DNA from: Oreohelix idahoensis
Taxonomy: Eukaryota; Mollusca; Gastropoda; Stylommatophora; Oreohelicidae
Reading direction: 5' to 3'
DNA length: 64,000 bases
Assembly (NCBI GenBank): GCA_024509875.1
Contig: JAMPIV010012241.1
Coordinates: 522,683-586,682, forward strand
Position numbers and translations under genes: made by a program. Below the pieces are notes generated by a model, which did no database searches, was not told where the DNA came from, and saw only the letters and a program-made list of their open reading frames with translations. Shown piece after piece: positions 54,227 through 64,000 of the stretch (position 1 is the first letter of the stretch; each line of letters opens with the position of its first letter).

Positions 54227-54651
54227 CATTCTGTTGAGATCAATTCTGTGATCATATCTAGATTCATAGATTGTCTCTATAGAAAGTTTTCTGAGAATAG
54301 AGTTTCTTTAAATATCCCCTAGACTTGAGCTACTAGAACTGATACAGTTGTAAGTTTTTCCACAGGTTACAGTCTAGTAGATTTTGTGGTATTTTTGATG
54401 TATATGACTAAGAGGTAATTGATGGCATACCGACATATTTTTCTTTAACAGGAAGGTAATTTAGTTTTTGGTAGCTTCTTAACTAAATTTTTTTCAGGCT
54501 ATTATTCAGACTTGACGCTAGTCTGAGTTCGGGTTTTTGGGACATCGGTTATAGGAGGAATACTTCCTATTACGTAACAGGTAGTCCTTCCTTTTGTTCT
54601 CCTTTCTGTCATTTTCTGTCAGTTGTGAACTTACACCAGTTTACAGGTAAG

Positions 54652-55754
54652 ATGGCGGATATGGCCAAGTTGCGAGCTGCATGGCGCGAGGCAGGCCCAG
54701 GACATGGGAACGGATAAAGAGGAGACGAAAGCCTACATGATCAGAGAAAATGATAGGCATAATCAACGGGAAATTAAGGAAAGGCAAAGGATAGCCACCG
54801 CAGAAATTGAGGAAAGGCAAAGAATAGCCGCCGCAGAAGCAGCGAAAGAGGAGAGGGCAGCCGCCGCAGAAGCAGCGAAAGAAGAGAGGGCAGCCGCAGC
54901 AGAGATGGAACTTCGGAAATTGGAAGCAGCAAAAGAGGAAAGGATAGCTGCCGCCGAAGCAGCGAAAGAGGAAAAGGCAGCGGAGAGACAGCATGAACTT
55001 GCCCTGCGTTCTCTGGAACTGCAGTACCGATCCTCAGAGGGCAGTTCGGCTAATGGAGATTCACCCGAAGCAGGAGCGACAGACACCTCAGGAAACGGAG
55101 GGCCCCCGGATGGCAGCCATGAGCTTCCCATTTGACTCGTTCCCTAATGGGAATGAAAAGATTGACGTGTTTTTGGAAAAATTTCAAAGAATGGCAAAGG
55201 CATACGGGTTGGATGCGAGTCTTTGGTGTCTGAAATTATCACAATCGCTCAAAGGTCATGCGTATGAAGTTTACAACAAGCTGCTCATAGATGACCAGAA
55301 CAACTTCGAAGCACTGCGAAACGCTTTGTTGCAAAGGTTTCAGTGGACTCCCCGCAAATGCCAAACCATGTTCAGGGAGAGCAGGCCGGAGAAGGGAGAG
55401 AGTTTTGCTCAGTTTGCAGAGCGGGTTAGAAACTACCTAACTCGCTGGAGGGAACTGTCAGGATTGGCGAAAACTTTTGAAGGGTTGGAGGAGTTAGTTC
55501 TGTGTGAGCAGATAAAGGCAAACATGTCCCCCGACTTGAGGCGGTATCTGGCAGAGCAGGGTGCCCAGCAACTCGATCAGATTATTCTGTTTGCAGAAAG
55601 GTACCAGACAGCACAGGCCGAAGTACTGGGAACAGAAACGGAAAAACCCAGACCTGCCAGCCCCAGACAAAGGAGCTTCATCATTGCAGCCAGCTACTTC
55701 ACCAGCTCATCAGCAACCAGGGCCTTCTCGCAAGGAGCCTCATTCAGGTTATAA
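54652..55754 (+). pseudogene. gag: Gag of family C, copy 2, frameshifted
   Basis: Nearly identical to 49252-50352 but with one extra g near 54693 and one extra c near 55104. The ATG frame is lost after about 14 codons, and the coiled coil and capsid fall in different frames (54704-55135 and 54993-55754). It cannot make full-length Gag. Confidence 0.9.
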
Positions 55755-56864
55755 CTTGCGCCCCCAGCCGCATAACAGAGCACCGACAACATCATCTCAG
55801 GAACCCGCTAGGAACAGAGGAGATAATGAGAGGTATTGTCAGAATTGTAGAACCACTTCCCATTGGACATCCCGGTGCATGAACAAACCCCCAGCTCATC
55901 ATGCAGCTTGTTTAAGGCCGGTGAGATGGACTAAAGGGAATAAATGGGAACCAGGCCAGGCAGAGAAGTTGTTCTCTAACAGTGGACCAGCCGTAGTGAA
56001 TGGGACAGCCACTACGTGTTTGTTTGATAGCGGGCTTACTTACCCCAGTATCATCGCTCGTCATTTGGTGAAACCAGGGCAGTGGACAGGAGAATTAGTT
56101 GAGATTGGTGGCATTTTGAGAAGAGGGATCTCACAGCGTCTGCCTGTAGCCAATATTGAGGTGAAATGCAAGTTTGTGTCTGGCACCATCAAGGCAGCTG
56201 TAATGGCACAGCCAGCACATGATTTCATCCTGGGAAGCCCTTACTTAGTTTTGGGAAACCCCACCACACCGATCCTTGCTACTGCAAGGGGGCCTACTGC
56301 AGGCCAGAGAAGTGAAAGGGGAAAGCCCCAAATTCACGGAGCCCCACGGGAGCTCAAACATTCTTGTCTTGCTATGAGGAGGAGAGACGCCTCTAAAGAA
56401 TGTTATTTACAGAGGCGTATTCGCCTGTCAGCCCTGTTCAGCCTAAAGGTCAAACAGTGGTGACGCCTCTTACTTCAGAAGTATCTTCTTTGTCCTCGGG
56501 AATTAGGCCCCCGATGGTATTACATCTCTCCAGGGAGGGAAATACTGACAAGAAGGAACATGTGCACGGTTCTTCAGTCAACCGCAAACAGTTACGCCCT
56601 GTTACGGCGATGTCTGGCCAAGCCAGTCAGACTGTTTCAAAACACTGGGAGGTCGCACCATCTGGTAATCAGTTTTTACCACGCGCCGCCAGGAAAATTC
56701 GTGGGCGAAGGAAACACACGAGAGGGAGGAGGAAGGGCGACCAGTCATGTTGCAGTCGACAGGAGGAACTCCCCTGGCGTGACCCTCACGATCCAGGGCT
56801 TGCAAAGATTCTCAAGGATATGGAGATGGGCCTGTATGATAATGCTAATTACGATAGTGATTAG
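55561..56864 (+). pseudogene. CCHC-protease ORF of family C, copy 2, broken
   Basis: Same knuckle and protease as copy 1. A 7-bp loss near 56399 ('aaagaatgtt' where copy 1 has 'aaagacagtggaatgtt') breaks the frame after about residue 281; the rest continues in another frame (56400-56864). The same +1 offset from gag as in copy 1 is kept. Confidence 0.88.
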
Positions 56865-56954
56865 ATCAGGATGTAGATCTAGATGCAGACCAGTATAAAT
56901 TCCAGAGATTTCAGTGATTGAGCACGGATTCCCGCACTTGAAAGGGGGGACTTA

Positions 56955-57838
56955 TGTGATGCCACACTGTAATTCTGTCTTTCAACCGGCCCGATTCTGT
57001 CGTCTATTTTGTATTTCCGGCCCGATTCTGTGGTTCTATTTTGAGTTTTCACCATTTCTCTTCTCTTTGTAATTATATGGGGTTTGCCTTGGTTCTTCTC
57101 ATGTGAATATATCGTGGTTGGTAATTTTGAGTAGTAATTTTAATGGGTTCGTTTTATGTCGGTAGGTTTATTTTTCACTCGGCCAGTTTTACTTTCTTCT
57201 GATTTTTCGCGATTCCCGTAGATTTCATTGTTTACGAAAATCGACATTTTCGGGCACGCCTGTATGACACGTCAGAAACACGAGGCAATCGCGTACCGTG
57301 ACGCAATTTTCGGCACGCGGGATTTGCGTAGGTTGATAGTATTGATTTTTTCTGGCGCTGCCATTGGTCCGCGATTTGCGTAGGAAGGGAATCCGCGTGG
57401 GCGGTTTCTCTTGTATATAATGAGAGAGGAAACTGCGGGCAATTGTCTCTGAAGAAATAATTGCCTGGCCGTAGGACTTCGTAATTATCGTCTCCATTGC
57501 GGGGAAGAAAAGTGATAATCGGTATGTAGCTATTTTATTAATCGTTTTACTTATTAGTGGGTTTTTCATAAATTCGCCCGTAGGTAAAGTTTAACTTTTT
57601 AGTTTAAAAAAAAACACGATAGTGCCATTAATTATTGTTTTTGAAGAACGACGTAAATGCAACAGTGTGCTTATTCTTTCTATGATTTTGGCAGTAGATA
57701 GGAACGTGGGAAGTTATAAGCTACACGTGTGCCCAGATTTGCAGAATGTTATGTAAAACCACCATTTATTTCTGTGTATTTATAATGTAATTTTATTTGG
57801 GAACTCCTTTGTGTGTACGTTAACTAAATGTGAGGAAG
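56955..57838 (+). repeat. Family-C LTR 3, first part
   Basis: Starts TGTGATGCCA after the polypurine tract. Interrupted at 57838 within 'aaatgtgaggaag' by a solo LTR; duplication GGAAG at 57834-57838. Confidence 0.92.
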
Positions 57839-60406
57839 TGTCACGTAGGTTTTGATCATTAAATTGCCTATAGCGTCTTCCTAGTCTTTCACCCGAATTC
57901 TTTAATTTTGTTATCTCTCTTTATTTCCTTTTCCTGTATATTTTGCATCCATTCGTTTGCGAAATATATTTTTTTCATACTATTCCTTAACGTTACCTGT
58001 TTCTTTTCTCAAAACGGAGAATCGCCATAGTGATTCTATTACATAGATGTCAGTAGACGAAAGGTGTGATTATGTTTCATACCCAGACTAAAGAGCAGAC
58101 TTTTGGTCTACCATTTTTCACCTGACACTGGCGTAAGGTGTCAAACCCGGCATCCTCACAGTGCAGGAACGAGACAGCTGTCTACAGTTTGGAGAAACGC
58201 ATGAGGTTTTTCGTCAGAAAAACCCGGCGTAGCGTGAAAAATCGCTCCGCACGGGAGACAGACTGTCTGAGATTGGCAACTCACTCGTACTCTCGGTCAC
58301 TGATGGCGATTACGTCACGCGTTAAGCTGACGTAGGTGTTTTACACGTAAAAGGGGAGATGATTTCGGAGTTGGAGAAAATGTGGGATTGTTTGCCCCTG
58401 TTTTCAAATATCCACCCAGGAGCTGAAATCTGATTTCATTTCAGTCTTCAACAGTCTTCAGTAGACGGAACACGCGGGCTTAGCGAATGAAGCTTTATAG
58501 CGAATTTCATAGTTCTCGTCAGATTTGTGACGAGCTTCTAACTACCTATCTAGTGAATTATCCTAGTCGTTGTGTTACCGTAGTGCTGTGGTGAGATTAA
58601 TATAATAGATATCTAGTATTTTGGAAAGTGTTTAAAGCGTTAAATCGCTCATTTCATTCTAACTAGTTTCTTTTGAACAGAGTGCTTAATTTATAGTTTG
58701 TTATATTCTCTAGTCGACGAGTTACAGTGGAAATACATGATAAATTATATCTTTAGCTTACTAAACAAGTAGTTATAAGGAAGTTAATTTAACTGCTAAA
58801 TACTCAGTCGAGAATATTTTATATCAAACTTATAAATGCTAGATGCGACATCAGTGAATATTGACGGAATACGCATGATATTCCTAATTCAGGATGATCG
58901 AAAATTTTTATATAACTTATTTTTCGGGAAGTTTTAAAATTATAAGTCAAACGGTCGGCTTGCTATTTAAAATGTAAGTTATATTGAGTACATAATATGT
59001 AAATGATTTATATGTGCTTTTCCTTTTATTCAGGAAATACTGGGGTGACCCGAACTTTACCGGTATTTAATAAGAGTTTCATACTTGTGAAGAAATAGAC
59101 AGTCCTTATTTTGAACCACGTAGGTTTCTCAAGTGACACTAGTCTGACAGTGCATATGCCAACAGAGTTAGACAGAAATACTATATCCCACTAATGGGTT
59201 TCAAAGACTGTAATGATCAATCCGGGGCTTTGAGCCAGATCTTAAATCCTTCCATAAACTCTACGTAAATTTTCTGCCTGGCGGCGTGAATATTACAAGA
59301 AATAACATTAACATTGTCCGACTAGATTATTTTTGTGGGCAAATCTGTGGTGTGACCAAAGTAAATCCTATACTGAGAGAAGGCACCGACCTGACATTCC
59401 TATTCCGATAAAACCTAAGCTATTAACACGGTGCTCACTGTAAACTTTCGTGCCTGGACAAGATTTTTTAAATGTGACATAGACAGATATCCTAGAATAA
59501 GAAATACCAAGGAAACGTTCCCCGAAGCAGTGAATTCTATCTGACTTTGTGGAGCTGGGGTTTTCTTGGCTACGACTACCTCTTGTGATTCTGTATGTGA
59601 ATGTCCTAACAAAATTGTGTTTCCAGATATGTCTACCAAAACAGTGAGTATGTGCACGTGTACACGGCTGAATGTCTAGAGTGAATGTAGGACTGAGTGA
59701 TTTCTCCATTGTTGTAATTTGGTACCCATTTTGCTGTTCTAATTGTCCTTACGCAAGTATTGCTAACCATATTTTCCCTTAGAATAGATCAGAGTATATC
59801 TAAGTCTATCCATACCTTTAACAGGGGAACATCATTTGATTACCGCTAATGTATCATTGATCCTCTTTGGGCCATCATCTTTTTCCTAAACGGGACTGGG
59901 GGCTAAACCTAGAGGGCAGATCATAACGGGTCTATCATCCTGGTAGAAATTCATTGATTTTTTTTAAATGACTATTTGTATGCTTCCTTTATGTATTTTT
60001 GGTGTTGTGAGAAATTTTGAGATGATAATTAAAAATTTCTCTTGAACAAAAATCAGTGCGTTGGTCAGCTCGATCCCAATTATCTGTATAATCATTGTTA
60101 TAGATTTCCCAAGCCTGAGTGTTTAACTGTCGTCACGTGTATGTGCGTGCCCGTGAGTAGATAGAATTATATGTAATATATAAGTGGTTTAGACTGTCTG
60201 ACTCTGTAAAAACCGTCGTAGAGGATAGGTGAGAGAGAGAGAAGAATTCTTTTCGCTTTCAGAGACAGCCTCTATACCACAGTCTATCATCTCACCTGTG
60301 TGGAAATTCTATTGTTTTACAAATTCTCACGGTGCCAATCACCTATTCAAATCTATTCAGAAGGGACCAAACTCAGTCTTAATTCTCCTATCTAAAATCT
60401 ACGACA
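57839..60406 (+). mobile_element. Family-B-like solo LTR, 2568 bp
   Basis: Starts TGTCACGTAGG and ends CTACGACA, flanked by GGAAG (57834-57838 and 60407-60411). Homologous to the family-B LTRs ('aatattgacggaatacgca' and similar words), though clearly more diverged and with a much shorter TA tract. ORFs within it are not genes. Confidence 0.9.
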
Positions 60407-60695
60407 GGAAGGCAGTGAGATTATGTTATCAGTGAATTATACGGCTTGGGGAAATAAATCATTCCTACAGCGAGGTTTAATTTAAATTGGCTTAAGTAAG
60501 GACACCTCAAGTGTACATGTTAAAAGGAGACCACGGAAGTTAGGACAAAGGATTTTCCTAGTGGTAATGTTTTGAACACGTGGGTAGTCATGCGTAACAC
60601 TTCAGACGAGGTCGGGAGACCTTGTTTACCCAACTGTCAGATTTAGAGAAGGAGGGGGGAGGGGGGGTGAAGAGACACGTGGGTAGGAATAATTT
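60407..60695 (+). repeat. Family-C LTR 3, second part, truncated
   Basis: Continues 'ggaaggcagtgagattatgt' through the G-run (about 60652-60668) to 'aggaataattt', then leaves the LTR abruptly at 60695, about 1.5 kb before the expected end. Confidence 0.88.
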
Positions 60696-61499
60696 GCTGG
60701 CCGCCCGCTGTTACTAATGCGTTGTTTGGACTATCGATTGCCGACGTGTTTATGACTACGCGAATAATGTGATGTGGGTCGTTTTTATCTGTTACCGAAA
60801 CTTACGTGGCCGACGAATGTTGGTGGGCCGTTTCTTTTGGTTTGGTTAAAGGTGACAAGACGAACACAACTGTAACGATAGGTCATAAGACTGACCAATT
60901 TGTAAGTAATGCAAGCTGGACCCATGTAGAACATCAATCACGGCACAATTTATTATACGAAAAGAGTTTAGGAATAAAATAAATGAACATTTAGTTATAA
61001 ATCCTGGAAAACCGGAACATTCTTACTTCTAAAGATGTTTTCATGTCACAGTTATCTGTTCTTGTAAACTGTTCACGTTGATCAGCGATAATATTTATAT
61101 TTGCAACCGCTGCACTTAGGAAGTTCTTCAAAGGTAAATATTAATTTTATGTTAACGACTTATACATATGGATATGTAGGAATTTTGACAAGTTATATTT
61201 TTCAAGCCTTTGTTTTATTAGGACTATTAATGTTTATTCGTTTGTTTGATTTTATTCGCCGCTATATTCTTAATGTTGTTGAAAAATATGATATTGCCCA
61301 CTTTTGAAAATTCAGCCAGTTAAGTTCGAATAGTTTTATGATGGTGCTCCGTAAATCCGATGCCTAGACAAACCAACTTGTGGTTATATTTTAATGCCTC
61401 GGTAAACAAAAACAAAAAAAAACCAAAGAAGCTACAGACTTTCATAAATGGGTGCTAATGTAGAACAGAAGGATTGAAGTGGACAACGACATGATCAAT

Positions 61500-61625
61500 A
61501 ATTTGTCACTGACCACATGGACCAGACAAGTGCCAGTGGTACAAGATATTAGAAGATGATGGCGATGGATAGGACTCATACTGAGAAAACTTGCTGATAG
61601 TACAAGGCAGTCCGGCAGTCGCCGA
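61500..61625 (+). pseudogene. LINE RT C-terminal fragment
   Basis: The frame with IRRWRWIGLILRKLADSTRQ matches the 'RRWRWIGHVLR' segment near the end of LINE reverse transcriptases. About 40 codons are recognisable. It lies between repeat units 1 and 2. Confidence 0.65.
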
Positions 61626-63239
61626 GTAGTGTATATACTTCAACGACACCGAGATCTATATACCTCTTACTGAGCGCGCTATACGCAGGGCTAAGGGCAG
61701 TGTTCTGTATAAATGGTTTATCCTTGATAAAGCTTAGTACTTCGGTTGTTTATCGATGTATAGAAGTGTTACCGAAACTTACGTCGCCAACGAATTGTTT
61801 GATAACGCGAATGTTGGTGGGCCGTTTCTTTTGGTTTGGTTAAAGGTGACAAGACGAACACAACTGTAACGATGGGTCATAAGACTGACCAACTTGTAAG
61901 TAATGCAAGCTGGACCCATGTAGAACATCAATCACGGCACGATTTATTATACGAAAAGACGTCATAGGCAGGTACAGTAAATCATCAAATGGTTTCATGG
62001 CAGAAACGAATACGTAGTTAATACATTCATAGTTGACAGACATTCTTCATCAAATGGTCATGGTAGGAAAATGTTCGTCAATACAAGTTATCAATATTGA
62101 ACTTGACCGATCTCACTAACCGTCACCATCTCAAGGGCGACGGAAGCTCTGCGGCAAAATGTCCATATAATCTTAGTTTCCATTACAAGACTTGCGTAAT
62201 AATTTGGAGGACTTCCATAAATATAATGCGTTATGATCCGATAAACTTTCCAGCAGGAATTGTGGCGCAATAGCGACACGCCATAGCTAGACGTGTCGAA
62301 GCTCTGCCAAATACTTGCAAAGGATAAACGGAGTATCTACAGGATACTTGAAAGAGCAAGTTCTGGCTAATATATATATGCTCCACTTATAGAGATATCA
62401 TAATATAATACAGTGTGTCTTCCCACGACTTGGGACCAAGACACATAACAATAATCGTCTAAGACGTCTGTCCATACCAAAGAACCTTCGGATCTGCCTC
62501 AAGCATCATAGCTGGATCGCAACAGAACGACGCAACAAGCCGCGCTATCCCGTTCAAATATCTTGCACTGTGGCACGCAAATACTTACATATCCAATTAA
62601 CTTAGATGTGCTCACACGTGCGTCTATAAAATACTAGACTCACATGTGAGGATCTGAAACACTTAACTCCCACGCGGTGCGTTGTTTTGTCTGGCCGGTC
62701 GGGCTTACTATCTATTGCCGACGTGTTTATGACTACGCGAAAAATGTGGTGTGGGTCGTTTTTATCTTTGGTTTGGTTAAAGGTGACAAGACGAACACAA
62801 CTGTAACGATGGGTCATAAGACTGACCAACTTGTAAGTAATACAAGCTGGACCCATGTAGAATATCAATCACGGCACGATTTATTATACGAAAAGACATC
62901 ATAGGCAGGCAGACATTCTTCATCAAATGGTCATGGTAGGAAAATGTTCGTCAATACAAGTTATCAATATTGAACTTGATCGATCTCACTAACCGTCACC
63001 ATCTCAAGGGCGACGGAAGCTCTGCGGCAAAATGTCCATATAATCTTAGTTTCCATTACAAGACTTGTGTAATAATTTGGAGGACTTCCATAAAGATAAT
63101 GCGTTATGATCCGATAAACTTTCCAGCAGGAATTTAATCGCATTAGCGACACGCCATAGCTAGACGTGCCGAAGCTCTGCCAAATACTTGCAAAGGATAA
63201 ACTGAGTATCTACAGGATACTTGAAAGAGCCAGTTCTGC

Positions 63240-63340
<101 letters not shown>

Positions 63341-63652
63341 TATACTTAGGGAGATATCATAATATAATACAGTGTGTCTTCCCACGACTTGGGACCAAGA
63401 CACATAACAGTATTCGTCCAAGACGTCTGTCCATACCAAATGACCTTCGGATCTGCCTCAAGCATCATAGCTGGATCGCAACAGAACGACGCAACAACCG
63501 CGCCATCCCGTTCAAATATCGTGCACGGTGGCACGCAAATACTTACATATCCAATTAACTTAGATGTGCTCACACGTGCGTCTATAAAATACTAGACTCA
63601 CGTGTGAGGTTCTGAAACACTTATCTCCCACGCGAAAAGAACTTAACAAGAA

Positions 63653-64000
63653 ACGTACTGATCGTTTTGCAAGTGGAAAGACAGAGTGAGCGTGAATTTT
63701 TCATCTTGAGTTCAAGCTTCTTGATTTTTGCATAGAGTCTGTTTTCAAACTCAATTTTCCAAAGAAAATGATAACTTCACCTTCAGATCTGAACTTGAAC
63801 GTGGTTAAACGTAACCAATGAAAACGATTTAACAATGGTCTCTAATAAAGTTTCTGGCCTTTATTCGTTCCAACAAGATGAGGATGGGTGATTATGAAGT
63901 GTTCCGTGTGTCAAATGTCATTGTTTTATTCAGAGATGAATTCGTGGATCATTTGAAATAAGATGATCATCAATGGATAAGATGGTAAATAAATGTTGCA
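63653..64000. other. Unassigned sequence at the window end
   Basis: No ORF or repeat recognised in the last 350 bp. Confidence 0.5.

Larger units (their letters stand above)
46150..60695 (+). mobile_element. Tandem family-C array: LTR-internal-LTR-internal-LTR
   Basis: Three LTR copies (46150-48805, 51560-54206, and 56955-60695 interrupted and truncated) alternate with two 2.75-kb internal regions that are almost identical but differ by small indels. Each internal region has PBS, gag, CCHC-protease ORF and polypurine tract but no integrase, RT or RNase H. The last LTR is split by a family-B solo LTR and ends early at 60695. Confidence 0.93.

Noticed and set aside
59368..59709. 113-codon ORF within the solo LTR
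   Set aside because: It is not preserved in the other family-B LTRs.
46150..60695. Endogenous retrovirus, because of the MLV-like primer site
   Set aside because: There is no envelope or polymerase; the Gag is of the Gmr1/SCAN-like type and the primer site alone does not indicate a retrovirus.

Overview
This 64 kb window is non-coding, repeat-dense nuclear DNA from an invertebrate animal. No host gene, tRNA, rRNA or CRISPR array was recognised. The mix of AT-rich sequence, long (TA)n tracts, several families of LINE reverse-transcriptase debris and Ty3/gypsy-class LTR elements with the integrase-before-RT order points to a metazoan. A mollusc or other spiralian is my best guess, but it rests only on general resemblance of the LINEs. 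Almost everything nameable is a retrotransposon or a piece of one. LEFT PART (1-11236): a 51-bp minisatellite, LINE debris, a jockey-like RNase H fragment beside a large (TA)n tract, then a broken Gmr1-like LTR element ('family A', copy 1) with a PBS candidate, Gag-protease, integrase and the first part of RT, cut off at 9126. A second LINE fragment follows. CENTRE (11130-39980): a set of nested insertions that can be peeled apart by their 5-bp target duplications. A LINE RT reading frame is split by a family-B solo LTR (11237-39180, duplication GCAGG). That LTR is split by a family-B LTR element (13438-36724, duplication TAGAT) with Gag, protease and integrase remains. The 3' LTR of that element is split by an apparently young family-A Gmr1-like element on the minus strand (20472-29570, duplication CCTG, both LTRs 1145 bp) and, separately, by a family-D element (30522-36497). 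A fourth kind of solo LTR (36877-39138, duplication GACCA) sits in the tail of the outer LTR. RIGHT PART (42488-60695): a truncated family-B LTR, a family-A RT/RNase H fragment that could be the displaced 3' half of copy 1, then a tandem LTR-internal-LTR-internal-LTR array of non-autonomous family-C elements (46150-60695) with a tRNA-Pro type primer-binding site. Its last LTR is split by a family-B solo LTR (duplication GGAAG). The window ends in about 0.94-kb repeats with more (TA)n. HOW THEY WORK TOGETHER: families A, B and C share a Gag plan (coiled coil, then a capsid C-terminal domain resembling the SCAN fold). Family A has all enzymes, in the order protease-integrase-RT-RNase H. Family B keeps protease and integrase only. 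Family C keeps only Gag, a CCHC knuckle and protease, so it would need a helper. The most striking item is family D: its only ORF (474 codons from the ATG) joins a Gag-like N-terminus to a cold-shock domain and two CCHC knuckles in the arrangement of the RNA-binding protein LIN28, between LTRs that have a PBS and a polypurine tract. I know of no described element of this kind, but could not search.
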